From NCBI RefSeq assembly GCF_033568475.1, contig NC_133123.1, forward strand, positions 7,183,001-7,247,000: a DNA stretch of 64,000 bases, given 5' to 3'. The stretch is from Henckelia pumila. Taxonomy: Eukaryota; Streptophyta; Magnoliopsida; Lamiales; Gesneriaceae. The position numbers were made by a program, and so were the translations under genes. The notes below the pieces were generated by a model. It was not told the origin of the DNA. It did no database searches and saw nothing but the letters and a program-made list of their open reading frames with translations. Of this stretch, positions 13,259 through 25,121 are shown one piece after another (position 1 is the first letter of the stretch; each line of letters opens with the position of its first letter).

Positions 13259-14752
13259 TGTCACGAGACTCTCTCACGGATCAGTTTCGTGAGATATATT
13301 TTCGACCTAACTCGTAAAAAAACATTATCTTTTATATGACTAAATCAAAGTCATGATATCTTATTTTCGTGTCGATAATATATATAAAGATAATGGAATA
13401 ATTATCGATCATATCCACACCCACTAACTTATCCAAAACAAAAAATCACAAAATCATTAGTGCATTCGGATTCTTGAGTAATGGAAGTTTTTCACTAAAA
13501 AAAGGAAAAGAAAAAAGAAAGAGACTCCGGACTGGCGACTGCCGAAAATGGGGGCATATTGTCTATTATTTAATTTTTTTTTATGGGTATATTATTTAAT
13601 CTTATTGAATCATTCAAGCCCGACTGGCGACTGCCCCAATTAATTTATCATTTTACTCTTTCAATCATGCACATTACTTAACATCTTCTAATTATAACCA
13701 GTGCTATTTTGCATATATGCCATTTGAAATATCACAAAAACTATTATGAGAACATCACAGGAGTTAATTTTATAAATATATATTTTCTATTTGATCTCAT
13801 CATTTTAAAATATATAAAAAAATTAATTTTAATCGAAGTTACATGTAAAATCAATTTATGCAGATACCTGCACGCTCTTGAAGTATTACTTTAGAAATAC
13901 TATTTTAGAAAATTTAAAATTGTTTCATCAATAAAATATATGACAAGGGTATAATTAAAATTTCAAGGAATATTCCATAAAATCATTTAAAATTTAGTTA
14001 GTATATGCGTGTCAATTCTAATAAGATATTAGTGTCTTGCAAACTTTTTTGTATTAATTAATTTTCATGTAATTTCAATATGATACAATGAATTAAATAT
14101 TCAAAATGTTAGATAAATATAAAATAATATTTTAATTTTTTTTAAAACAGATAATGTATTATAATTATATATAAATTGCAAATAGGTAATATTTTAAACT
14201 CCTTAATTTTATTAATTAATATATTACATATATAATAATTTTTTTTGCACGCATTTTGAAATAATTATGTTATGATTATTTTTGTTATTTTTAAATTTAT
14301 GAATTTTAACATATTTTTTATTAAGAGTAATATAATCATTTAAAATTTAGAAATATCTATATCTATATATTATTTATAATAGTTCAACCTCTTAGACTAA
14401 TCGATTTTGGTGTCAAATCACATCAAAAATTATTCTCATTTTACCCCTAAATTTAATACTCGTCTCTTTTATGTTAGCTCTTAAATGACTAAATTATCTT
14501 CGCTAACATAATACCAATAACATAATATCAACTCCAAACATACCATATGCACATGTTGAAGGTAATGAAGCAGTAAAAATCAACAACCTCCTCACATCAA
14601 CCAAGAAAATTGTATCTCAAGCATTCAGAAAGACATAAGAAGTAAATGTACCATACTCTTCCCGGTACGCACAAAGATAAAATCCATATATCAAATCAAT
14701 AGTCGATTACGAAGCTACGTTCGTCGACTTTGATTGAAAATAACGTGATATG
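13259..14752. other. AT-rich spacer
   Basis: No gene. The phrase CGACTGGCGACTGCC occurs in two near-identical forms (about 13530 and 13620), a small local duplication. A TATCTATATCTATATATT tract at about 14346 resembles a Helitron 5' start, but no matching 3' hairpin was found. Confidence 0.4.
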
Positions 14753-17404
14753 AACAGTGAAACATCTACTACTAATAAATGCGGAATTTTTTTTTAAATA
14801 ATAACAATACATATATGCCCATACATATATGTATCACATTTAAAATAAAATACTACTTCTTAGTAGTAACTTAAATAATAACAAATAAATAATATTTGAA
14901 AAGGGGTTTCATGCATGAAACAAAAATAGTAAGTATTCCATGTTTAAAACTCAACATACTAAAATAAATATATCTTAAAACATCCCATAAAAATTGCAAC
15001 GGTCACGGGGCCACTGTTTCGTGAGCTCATACGTCCTCACCACCGATAGGAGCTACGAAAAAGTCATCTGTCTCACCTGCACCATATAAGCGTAGTGAGC
15101 CTAGAGGCTCAACATGTCTAATACTTTTTAACAATGTTAAAAATAATGCATCACATAATTACTAATACATATACATGTACATGAGCATGCATGGAAATAT
15201 TTTCATCACATAATAAAACTGCTGAATCATAAACTGAATCATAACCATAATCATAAACATATTATTTCTTCATCATATATAACATAATTGAGCAATTCAT
15301 TTGAAACCTGTAGATGGTCCTATCCATAAGTGTGACGCTCATGTGTCGACTGATCAGCCTCATAAACCAACGTACGATGGCGGTGATAAATCACCTCCTA
15401 TGGTAGTAAACTACCGAATCATATGGTGGATAACCACCCCTATGGTAGTAAAACTACCGAATCATATGGTGGAAAACCACCCCTATGTCACACATACTTC
15501 AATTTCCACCAAAATATTTTATTGCTCATCATTTACATAATTATATACATAAGAAATTTCATGAATGCATGCACTGAAAAATATGTCCGTAATATATATT
15601 TAATTAATTTTTCATAATATAATATACTTATACTTAAAATAGACTTTATGCATAAAAAAATAATTAAATATATATTCCGGACTTAGTTAATTTTTCATGG
15701 GTTGGTCCAGACTGCTGGTCTCTCTACTAAGCCCCGTAACTGACTTAAAGCCCATTAACTAACTTAAAGCCCATAATTAAATAAATAATTTTAAAAAAAT
15801 TAAAATTTTTACTAAAATAAAATATTTAAATATTATTGGGCTTAAATAAAAATGTTTAGGCCCATTATCTAATTAATTCATAAAAATTCATTGATTGGCC
15901 CATAAAATCATTGACTGGCCCAAAAATTCCTATAGGCCCCCGAGCCCATAAAAATCATTGGGCTAACTTTAAAATAATTTTGAAAGCCCAAATAAAATTA
16001 TTTGGGAGCCCAAATAATTTTATTTCTAATTAATTGGCCCAAAAACCAATTAAAACATAAAATATTTAAAAATTAAAAATACTCGAGCCCGGCCCACCTA
16101 ACCCGGACCCGGACCAACTTAACTTGACCCGACATTCTTTTAACCCGACCCGATACCCGGAACCAAGCCCGGCCCATTGAAAACTCAATGGGCCGAATGA
16201 CACGAACATGACCTGCACCATAGTGCAGGTCACGGCCGTGAGCAGCAAGCCTTTATGGCCTGCTGCCGGCCAGCTCCGGCCTCCCACCGACCGGAGATCC
16301 GCCGCCCAGACGTAGCCCACGTCTGGGCGGTTCCAACGACACCAAACCCAGACCCAACCGCTCACCACACAGCCCAGCCGCACCTCACTTCCGGGAATCC
16401 CGAACTGCCGAATTCTGTTAAGCCATAAAAACAAAAGCTTCGGTCCTAGCCATCTCTAGTCCCAAACCAGGAGCCAACTTGACCCTATGGATCCTCACTC
16501 GCCCCCTTGAACCTCGAACCAGCAGCCATGACCGTCCCATGTCAAAAAACGTGAGTATAAATGCATCAAAAGACCATAGCGTGAGCCATGCGCAAGAAAG
16601 ATGGTTTCTGTCACTAACGTATATTTACTTCATACAAATATGATATTCTAGATGAAAAACAAAATATATAGCTTATATGGTGGCCAAAAAAAAGTTTTAG
16701 ACATGCCTTTTTATTTGATTGACGAAGGTTGATGCGTGTACGAGGCTCCGGAACGACGAACGAACCAAAAACTCCAAAAATCTTTGAAGGATCGGATATG
16801 GACTATGTTTTATGTTGGAAGCCGATGAAAAAAATTGAAGATTGGGGTGGGGGAGTCGGCTGATGGAGAACGTATGGTAGGGAGAAATTTTGGGTAGATT
16901 TAGGATAATAACTAATATAAAATAATTAGGTAGATAATATAACATAAATATAAGATTTTAAACTTTTAAAAAAATACCTACTAATCTGATATATAATATT
17001 AAATCCCGAAATATAAAATTAAAGGATTTTTAAAGATCAATAAAAGTCATTAAAATGACTTATTTTGGCCAAAAATCAATTCTTAATTAAATATATAAGT
17101 AAATACTAAAAATTTCTTGACAAAATACCTTAAAATATTATTTTAAGGCTCATAAACTCATAAAATATTTTTGGCTAAGAATTTTGATATCTCGTCCGTC
17201 CACGGTCCCGTCTACGCGATCAAAATAATAAATTCCTTAAAAATCTAGAATTTCGATAATTATGGGTTAAATCCTAAAATAAATTAAATCATGCATATAA
17301 ATCACATAATATCACATAAATACATTTAACCCTTAATTAAAAATTAATTTCTCCTAATTATGCATGCGAATTTACGTTTTAAAATTTTCGGGTGTTACAA
17401 ACAG
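14753..17404. mobile_element. Solo LTR of family A, copy 1, TSD AACAG (LTR 14758-17399)
   Basis: Starts TGAAACATCTACTACTAATA and ends TTCGGGTGTTACA, flanked by AACAG at 14753-14757 and 17400-17404. Length 2642 bp. It is colinear over most of its length with the element at 17949-20634, including shared blocks such as GGTCACGGGGCCACTG, CTCGAGCCCGGCCCACCTA and TCGTCCGTCCACGGTCCCG. There is no internal retrotransposon sequence between the two copies and each has its own TSD, so they are independent solo LTRs. A five-hairpin cluster lies at about 15376-15485. ORFs inside it are not credible. Confidence 0.88.
15376..15485. repeat. Cluster of five short hairpins in solo LTR A1
   Basis: Five consecutive perfect stems with 2-5 nt loops: GGTGATAAATCACC, GGTAGTAAACTACC, GGTGGATAACCACC, GGTAGTAAAACTACC, GGTGGAAAACCACC, spaced about 20-30 bp apart and alternating between two stem types. 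A matching cluster sits at the same place in the second solo LTR. Confidence 0.85.
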
Positions 17405-17943
17405 TATGAATCACATCCCCTAAACTCCATCTTAATTCCTAACTCGAATTAACCAAATGTAAAATGATCAAGAATATACGTAGATATCATATTTAGAGAA
17501 GCCTAAAAGGAAGCTGGAATTAAGATATAATTTGTAATATAAACATATTCCATAAACTTAATTACATTTAGAAAGGCCTAAAACCAAGATGGTATTAAAA
17601 TGTAATCTCTAATATATAATATTCCATAAACTGATTGATAAATCACTGTAGAACAACTACCTTCCAAAACAGAGACAAATTATATTCTCATGGGCTGGTA
17701 ATATATACATATTCCTACTGCAATGCTGCCATATCCAGAAGCGAAATAGTAAAGAACGCATAAACGTGAACACACTGCCAACTGCTATATGAGTCCTAAA
17801 TCCGCACTTAGCAACTGAAGTCGTGAAGTTCTTAACTTGTATAAGACAAATATATTTGTAGATGCTAAACTAAATGGAGCTTGATTATGCCTCCTTACCG
17901 CCAGGTCATGTGTATTAAAAATTAATTTTTCCTTTCACACATT
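17405..17943. other. Spacer between two solo LTRs
   Basis: About 540 bp of AT-rich DNA with two loosely similar phrases (AGAAGCCTAAAAGGAAGCTGG and AGAAAGGCCTAAAACCAAGA). It is neither LTR nor internal retroelement sequence, and no gene is seen. Confidence 0.5.
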
Positions 17944-20639
17944 TCATCTGAAACGCCCTAGAACTACTAAATGCGGAAAAACTTTTTTTTTTTTTTTTTT
18001 ATACTATACTATATACATATAAGCCCATACATATATGTATAAACTTTAAAAATAATATTACAAATAATAACTCGCTTAATAAAATAATAAACATTTATTT
18101 GATAAAATCTTGAGTCATGCAATAGATAAAATAATGTCTATAATGAAAATTTATAACTTATGTCTACTAAAATCATGAAAAAACAATAAGTAATCATAAC
18201 CACTGAAAACATAAAAATATCCTGAATAAATAACTCATGCATAAATAAAACTCTAGCGAGACGGTCACGGGGCCACTGCCATGCTCGCTCATACGTCCTC
18301 GCCACCGGTAGGAGCTACATCATACTCACCTGCACCATATAAGCGTAGTGAGCCTAGAGGCTCAACATGTCTAATCCTTTATAACAAGGTTAAAAATAAT
18401 ACATCACGTAAATACTAATACATATACATGTACATGAGCATGCATGGAAACATTTTTCATAACATAAATGCTTAATCATAAATCTTATACATAACATAAC
18501 TTTCTTCATCATACATAACATAATTGAGCATGTCATAAACATAAAAACTGTGTATGGTCATATCCATGAATGTGACTAATAACTGTGCCGACTGATCAGT
18601 CTAAAGAACCATCGTACGTGGCGGTGGATAAATCCACCTCTATGCTGGTAGTAAACTACCTCTGTGCCAGTGGTAAAACCCACTTCTATGCCGGTAGTAG
18701 AACTACCTCTGTGTCAGTGGTAGAACCCACTTCTATGCTGTCACATCACTTCAATTTCCATAAAAATATTTTTCATGCTCAATTCTTAATCATAAACACA
18801 TCATAAAATATTTCATGTATGCATGCACTTAAAATATGTCCGTAATATATATTTAATTAATTTTAATAATAAATATACTTTTACTTAAAATAGACTTCAT
18901 GCATAAAAATAATTAAATATATATTCCGGACTTAGTTTATTTTCATGGGTTGGTCCAGACTGCTGGTCTCTCTACTAAACCCCTTAACTGACTTAAAGCC
19001 TGTTAACTAACTTAAAGCCCATAATTAAATAACTAATTTTAAAACTTATAATTTTTACTAAAATAAAATACTTAAATGTTATTGGGCTTAAATAAAAATA
19101 TTTAGGCCCAATAACTAATTAATTCATAAAAATTCCTAGACTGACCCAATAAAATCACTGACTAGCCCAAAAATTCCGATGGGCCCACGGACCCATAAAA
19201 TTATTGGGTTAACTTAAAAATAATTTAAAAAGCCCAAATAAAATTATTTGGAGGCCCAAATAATTTTCTAACTAATTAAATGGCCCAAACAACCAATTAA
19301 ATCATTAAATATTTTTAAATTAAAATACTCGAGCCCGGCCCACCTAGCCCGGACCCGGACCTGCCTGACCCGACCCTAGACCCTACTGACCCGGCCCACT
19401 ACCCTGACCCGACCCGGAACCACCCAGCACCCCCTACCCGACGCCCCCCCCCCCTCTCCTAGCCCTCGGCTGCGCGAGCAGCAGCCCTTTAGGGGCTGCT
19501 GCCGCCTCGCTCCGGCCGCCCCTGGCCGGAGCGCCGCCGGCAGGACCTTCCCAGGGTCCTGCCGGTTCGAGCCATGCCATGGTTAGGCTGGTTCATGGCC
19601 TAGCATGAACCAGCCGTGACCTCTTCCCTACAACCCTAGCCGTGCCCCTCCAAGACCAAAACCTTACACTAGCTTGGAACCAGCCGTGAGCCACCCTAAC
19701 CCCTGACCTTGCTCGACCCTAACGAACCTCCGAACACCCCTTGGCCGAGACCTAGCCCCTGGACCGTGCCATGTTGGTCAAAACGTGAGCCATGACAAGA
19801 AATACCCAAACATGCATAAACCTCCATAAAATTGCATAAATTTCGAAATATTCAAATGAAATCAAAATAAAACATTATGCAAGATTAATAGCTTATATGG
19901 TGTTCAAACGAAGGAATAGACATGCCTTTGATAATTATTTGACAACGAACGATGCGTTTACGGGACTTCGGGACGACGAACGGACCAAAATAAACCAAGA
20001 CAATGATGGATCGGCTATGGAGGTTGAGGTTTTCTGTCAAAACTATGGTGGAGGCTGATGAAACGTGAGGAAAATGATGAACAGGATGAGAGTGACGGCT
20101 TGGTAGTGGGTTGTGGGGTTGGGTAGGTTAGATAATAGGTTAAAAAATATATTATTAAATAATATAACATTATTCTATAAAGCTAATATTTAAAAACCCT
20201 TAATAAATAATAATAATTTGATGGGAAAATGCTAAATCCCGAAATTAAAACTTAAGGGATTTTTAAATATTAACAAAAGTCATTAAAATGACTTATTTTG
20301 GCTAAAATTCAACCCTTAAATAAATATATAATTAAATACTAAAATTTTCTTGACAAAATACCTTAAAAATATTATTTTAAGGCTCATAAAACTCATAAAA
20401 TATTTTTGGCTAAATATTTTGGCATCTCGTCCGTCCACGGTCCCGTCTACGCGATCAAAACCAATTAATTTCCATAAATCACAAAAATCACAAATTTTGG
20501 GTTAAGTGCTAAAATAACTTAAATCATGCATATAAATCACATAATAACACATAAATTCATTTAACCCTTATTTTAAAATTAATTTCTCCTAATTATGCAT
20601 GCGAATTTACGTATTAAAATTTCCGGATGTTACATCATC
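17944..20639. mobile_element. Solo LTR of family A, copy 2, TSD TCATC (LTR 17949-20634)
   Basis: Starts TGAAACGCCCTAGAACTACT and ends TTCCGGATGTTACA, flanked by TCATC at 17944-17948 and 20635-20639. The 2686-bp LTR is the same family and orientation as the copy at 14758-17399. It includes a C-rich run at about 19444 and a GC-rich segment (about 19330-19620) with CCGGCC words. No coding capacity is apparent. Confidence 0.88.
18617..18740. repeat. Cluster of five short hairpins in solo LTR A2
   Basis: Stems in order: GGTGGATAAATCCACC, GGTAGTAAACTACC, AGTGG...CCACT, GGTAGTAGAACTACC, GTGG...CCAC. Order and alternation match the cluster at 15376-15485, but several stems differ in sequence while pairing is kept (GGTGG/CCACC in copy 1 against AGTGG/CCACT in copy 2). 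Confidence 0.8.
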
Positions 20640-20717
20640 GAACATGTGGTGGTTGATTTCTTTGATAACGATAGAGAAGTCGTAGAAGCATAAGTGAATT
20701 TACCTCGCTTTTCTCTA

Positions 20718-21318
20718 AGGCTGCGTTTACTTAGTGGGATGAGATTACACGTGGATAAATCATATTAGGATTATTAAAATGATTTTGAAGTATTTAGAAT
20801 AATGATGGATAAACAGTAACATGTTTACTTCGAGTTATTTATTTTGAAATTAAAATAATGATTGAAGGATAAATGACAGTTTTACCCTCCACTTATGATA
20901 TACAATCTTATGCTTAATTTTGTATTCATATAATTTGGATTGAGTTATTTTTGAACTAAATTATTATTGATTCACACAGAGCATTTTCATTTATCAAAAT
21001 TATTAGGTATAAAAATAGGTATTTTTTTCAAAAATAATAAAATTGATAAATCGATTTATAAAAAAGAGAGAGACAGAAAGAAATTGGGAGGGAAACAAAA
21101 GAATTGAAGGAGGGTAGATTAGAATTTATGTGTATTTTTTTTTACAAATATTGGTTAGGATGTGTTATCTCTTGTGTAATTAAGGATGTCTAATCTCATG
21201 AATTAGGGTTAAATGACGGGCCTTGAGATTTGAGAGATTTGATTTTTTTTAAAGTAATCAATGGATTAAGTTGAATTAATAAGTTTATCCTATTGTTATC
21301 AAGTTAAATAAACACACC
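20718..21318. mobile_element. MITE-like element with GG(C)TGCGTTTA ends
   Basis: The left end GGCTGCGTTTACTTAGTGGG and the right end, read on the opposite strand, GGTGTGTTTATTTAACTTG form an imperfect terminal inverted repeat. TAA follows the right end (one base in) and precedes the left end, compatible with a 3-bp TAA duplication as for PIF/Harbinger MITEs. The interior is AT-rich and non-coding. The boundary assignment is tentative. Confidence 0.5.
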
Positions 21319-21503
21319 ATAACAGTCTTATCTCATTTTATCTTTATCTATTTTTTTTAATTTCATCATTTATCAATTCCTTTTAAATTATTTACAATTT
21401 TTTTTTACAATTTATCTCTAATTTATATATCAAATTATCAAGCACGTGAAAATCATGTGTCACAATCGCTAATATTACTATATTATTAAGTGTGTGTGGA
21501 TTA

Positions 21504-21809
21504 TCTCTCCCTATATATAAAGAATCTCCCCCTTAGACACCATCTTTTAAATTGCCAAAATTGCTCTTATGTAACATAAATATTACAATTTTATTTTTAT
21601 TTGTTTTCATTTCAAATTTTCATATTTTACTCAACTAAATATTTTAGATAAGATAAATTGATAAAAAAATTAAATTTATTTTTATATTATTTTATAAATG
21701 TTAAAAATAAATTTAAATATTATTGAAAAAATAATATTTATATATAACATACAATATTAAATATATTATATGATTTTATACACACGCAACGCGTGTGCGA
21801 TTATACTAG
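21504..21809 (+). mobile_element. Short non-autonomous Helitron
   Basis: The 5' end TCTCTCCCTATATATAAAG follows an A. The 3' end is CTAG followed by T, preceded by a perfect hairpin CACACGC-AAC-GCGTGTG and an AT-rich tail. These are the structural marks of Helitrons, which insert between A and T without target duplication. The length, about 306 bp, is too short for a Rep/helicase ORF and none is present. Confidence 0.68.
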
Positions 21810-22098
21810 TAAAAATTGTTTTTGGTGTCATGATACGTTTGTAAAATTTACCCATTATACCCCATACACATCACTAACTAACAAACAACTTTCTTCAAAT
21901 CTCATTTCCTCTTATGTTCTCATTGGTTTACCCTCTGATTTCCTTTCTTCACTTCTTTTTTTGTTCTCTATGAAACTTCAATTTTTTTGTCCAGCGCCTT
22001 AATCAAGTTAGAATTTTTACCAAATTATATATTTACGGGACACACATCGCGTGTGCCATAGTAGCTTGTATATATTAAGCGTGTGCAATGGTCACTAG
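21810..22098 (+). mobile_element. Second Helitron-type 3' end, possibly a nested or older copy
   Basis: A second hairpin CACACATCGCGTGTG (about 22040) and then GCGTGTGCAATGGTCACTAGT (CTAG at 22095-22098) lie just downstream of the first Helitron. The sequence after the first CTAGT (TTTTTGGTGTCA) echoes the early part of such elements. This suggests the 306-bp element sits next to, or inside, an older relative. The 5' border of the older copy is uncertain. Confidence 0.42.
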
Positions 22099-22204
22099 TA
22101 GATATAGATTTTCAAGATATTTAAATAATTTAAAATATTTTTAAAGTAGATAATATTTCACTAAAACACCAAAAATAATTACTAGAAAAGTCTAGTGGAT
22201 ATAT

Positions 22205-22855
22205 ATACAATGAGATATTCGTACACATTTTATATTTTTATTTTTAAAATGTCATGAATCAAATCTTTCAAGATAATGCATATAAGAAATCCAATCATAA
22301 CAAAATTCAAAATCCATAAAACGAAAACACGAATACTCCAAAATCAAAATAATATTCCAATTATATTTTAACAATGATTGGAATTAGAAATTAAGGCTAT
22401 GTTTGGTACAGATGATGAGATAAATAATATATAGATAAGTAATGTATTCTAATAAAAAATAAATAAGAAATGATAGTGAATATAATATTTGATTTTATTG
22501 ATAGATTATAGTTGATTTGATTTGATTTGATTGATTAAATTTTATATAAAAATGGTAAATTATCATTTTATCATTTTAACAATAAATAAAATATAAATAA
22601 TATTATTTTTAGGGGTAATATAGTAATTTAAATTCAATGATTTGATTGATGTAAGATAAATAATTAATGATTTGATTGATGTAAAATTATAATTAATAGA
22701 TGGATAAATAATATGATGAAAAGAACGTAGGATTAGACAGAATAATATGATTTCAATATTTGGATTTCTTATATGAATTATCTTGAAAGATTTGATTAAT
22801 GACATTTTAAAAATAAAAATAAAAAATTGAGTTCGAATATCTCATTTATTAGGTA
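22205..22855. mobile_element. Foldback/MITE element with about 90-bp inverted ends and a nested insert
   Basis: The left arm (about 22211-22305), with ATGAGATATTCG, AAAATGTCATGAATC and TCTTTCAAGATAATGC, is repeated in inverted orientation at about 22755-22848. Arm identity is high by eye. Between the arms, a second element begins at about 22398 (GGCTATGTTTGGTACAG, a typical MITE start), so the foldback element was probably entered by another MITE. Confidence 0.55.
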
Positions 22856-22983
22856 ATTTTTTTCCTTTTTTTTTTTGAGAATTATTATGTTATTAGGTAA
22901 TTATTAAATTAAAATTAAAATATAAATATATATTCTCTCGTATCCTTCACGCGTTGGGAGACATGGTCGGTGGGAAGCTTGTC

Positions 22984-22991
22984 TATAAATA
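22984..22991 (+). promoter_or_regulatory. TATA box for the gene at 23158
   Basis: TATAAATA, 167-174 bp before the chosen ATG. It would place transcription start near 23015-23025 with a 5'UTR of about 135 bases. Confidence 0.6.
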
Positions 22992-23157
22992 GCCCAACTA
23001 CGTTATTCATCTCATCTTATTCCACAGGAAAATTAAATTAGGGTTTCCTTTGCGCTTTCAAGAAGGGGAATCTTCTTTCGTTCGGCTTACGGATTAACCT
23101 TTATTGTTCTTCAATTTGTGTAATTTTGTTCATTTGATCTTAGTTTTCGTGAGCGAA

Positions 23158-23754
23158 ATGGGAATGGAGGTTATGCAGCCGCAAGATCTATTGACTGTTA
23201 CTCGGCTTCAACCCGGGCCGTTTCGTGGCCGGAAGAATCTTGTGGGGAACGGGAATCTTACCGTGATTCGGAAGGGGAACCCTGAGGTTCAGAGGAAGGC
23301 TTCTACAGAATCAGATCAGAAAAAGTTTCAGAAGGGGACGAAGGCGAAGAAACCGACATCAGCCGAGCCACGGCGGAAGAACGGCGTCAGTGAAAGCGGT
23401 CTCGTTATGGGTCAGGTGACTCTATTGAGAAGAGGCGAGGTGTTGGGATCGATTGCTTCTAAATCCAAGGTCGGAGAGTCGGTTTCCACTTCTCCGAATC
23501 GGAAACCGGTGGAGGATTTTGCAGTTTGTGAGCCAGATCTGATCGAACCGGTCTCGCCGTTGATGTTACCGAAGCAGATTAAAGTGCAGGGTTTGGCAGA
23601 CGATTATTCCGGATCGACTTTTTCCTCATCGCCTTCTCCTAGATCTGTCCCCGTGCCGTCGTTTTTCGTGAAGCAACTAGTCCGTCGTGATATCAAATTG
23701 ATTGATGATTCGGCTTCTAGGGATTTGAGGCGTTTGCTTCGCCTCGATGGATGA
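23158..23754 (+). CDS. Plant-specific small basic protein, VMGQVTLLRRGE / DLRRLLRLD family
   Basis: Intronless ORF of 198 aa; no known catalytic domain. I recognise the layout from uncharacterised plant proteins: start MGMEVMQPQDLL, a basic disordered region, a conserved LVMGQVTLLRRGEVLGS block (about 83-99), a Ser/Pro motif FSSSPSPRSVPVPSFF (about 157-172) and a C-terminal SASRDLRRLLRLDG. The SPSPRSVPVPSFF stretch resembles the short proline motif of PNRC-like proteins that dock decapping or EVH1-type domains, but this is an inference from motif shape only. I chose ATG 23158 rather than the in-frame 23104 because the family begins MG-EV and the upstream extension is a hydrophobic stretch not expected in the family. 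GC content is well above its surroundings. A TATA box lies at 22984. Confidence 0.85.
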   Translation: MGMEVMQPQDLLTVTRLQPGPFRGRKNLVGNGNLTVIRKGNPEVQRKASTESDQKKFQKGTKAKKPTSAEPRRKNGVSESGLVMGQVTLLRRGEVLGSIASKSKVGESVSTSPNRKPVEDFAVCEPDLIEPVSPLMLPKQIKVQGLADDYSGSTFSSSPSPRSVPVPSFFVKQLVRRDIKLIDDSASRDLRRLLRLDG

Positions 23755-24483
23755 TGAATCCGATTCGGAAAAGTTTCGGAATTCGCTTCATGGGCTCAGA
23801 TTTCCTTGATACCATCACATCCGTAGATATCTTTTCCAATACGGATTGAGGGTTTACTAAATCTGGAAATATGTGCTAACAATGAAGCGATTTCATCACA
23901 AATGGTTAAAATTATTGTGGTGGTTACATTTTATTTTTCCTGTTGTTAGCTGTGCTGTGGGCTTTGCCCTTTTCTTGTTTGCTGTTAGAAATTTGGTATT
24001 GCAATTTGTTTTAGCTTTATAGATACTGCTGATGATATTCATACAAGAAATAGTGAGTTGTTGTATCATCTATGATGAATAAGAGATTCAGTATCTATTA
24101 GTATATTATAAAATGGTATTATTTAGAAAATTTTTGGCTCTTGTTTTCTCTATTTTGTTCTGGATAGCTTTTTTTTACGGGTTTGTTTTGGGTGTACTTG
24201 GATTTACAGTAACCATGAGCTAAGCTCCCTCCCATGGAGGAAGTGTGAGGCTTCTCGTAGAAACTGTGATTATGACATGCTTCTTGTTACATGTGCTCAA
24301 ATGCCTGGGGCAACCCAAGAACTATAAAGGTTTGGAGATTAGGGGTTTAAAAAATGAAGAGAATCAGTCAACCGGACACAAAACGACCTGAAAATCGGGT
24401 CCAATCCGAAAACTAACCTGGAAACTAATCGGGCTAGAAAAGCTCGGAACCGAGTCACAAAAGTTTTTGTGTTCAAACGGTGT
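23755..24483. other. 3' flank of the small basic protein gene
   Basis: T-rich 3'UTR-like DNA, then a short tract about 24340-24460 with CGGGTCCAATCCGAAAAC-type words like repeat debris. No gene is supported. Confidence 0.45.
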
Positions 24484-24544
24484 TATATTAAGCATCTCAT
24501 AATGGTTTGTTTGATGCAGTCACTCATGATTTCTTGCTATATTA
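24484..24544. repeat. Left copy of a direct repeat flanking the Harbinger element
   Basis: About 60 bp, including TTAAGCATCTCATAATGG and TGATGCAGTCACTCATGA, ending CTATATTA directly against the left TIR. Repeated at 27011-27071 with one visible mismatch. Confidence 0.9.
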
Positions 24545-25121
24545 GAGCATCCACAACCCATTCAATTAATAACACCAATAACATCCTTTCACACCGTCAA
24601 AAGTCATGGGCCCCACTGTTAATACCACATCTTTTTTTCACCCACAATCCTATTAACATTAACACATCCTTATTGGTGAAAAAGAAGGGGACGAGTGTTC
24701 GAATCCCGTAAAAGGTGTATTTGGCCTTGTTTATCGCGTCTGCGAGCCTTTCTCTCCTCTCCCTGGATACTTACCTGGCCAGGCATAACACTGATTTACC
24801 TCCCTTCACGTCGGGACTTGGGGCGGCTCTGTGTGGGGCCCTTGGAGGTGGGGCTCATCCTTTTTTTAACACTCATTATTTATGGGTCCCACATTTCACT
24901 CATCATTATAAAATTATTTTATACTAAATAAATTCATTTTCTTTACATTTATAATATATTTATAATTATAATATTATATTTTAAGTTTTAATTTAATTAA
25001 TTTTAAAAATAAAAAAATCATTTTAATATATTTATTCAACACACGAAATTATTAAATTCAAATGCAACAATAACTTTAAAAAAATCACAATACAAAGAAA
25101 TTAAAAATAACAAATACAATA

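Noticed and set aside
16066-16434. 122-aa ORF on the minus strand
   Set aside because: Inside solo LTR A1 in a GC-rich stretch; not open in the second copy of the LTR.
14758-20634. The two family A LTRs considered as the two LTRs of one element
   Set aside because: Each has its own different TSD, and the 540 bp between them lack primer-binding site, gag-pol and polypurine tract.
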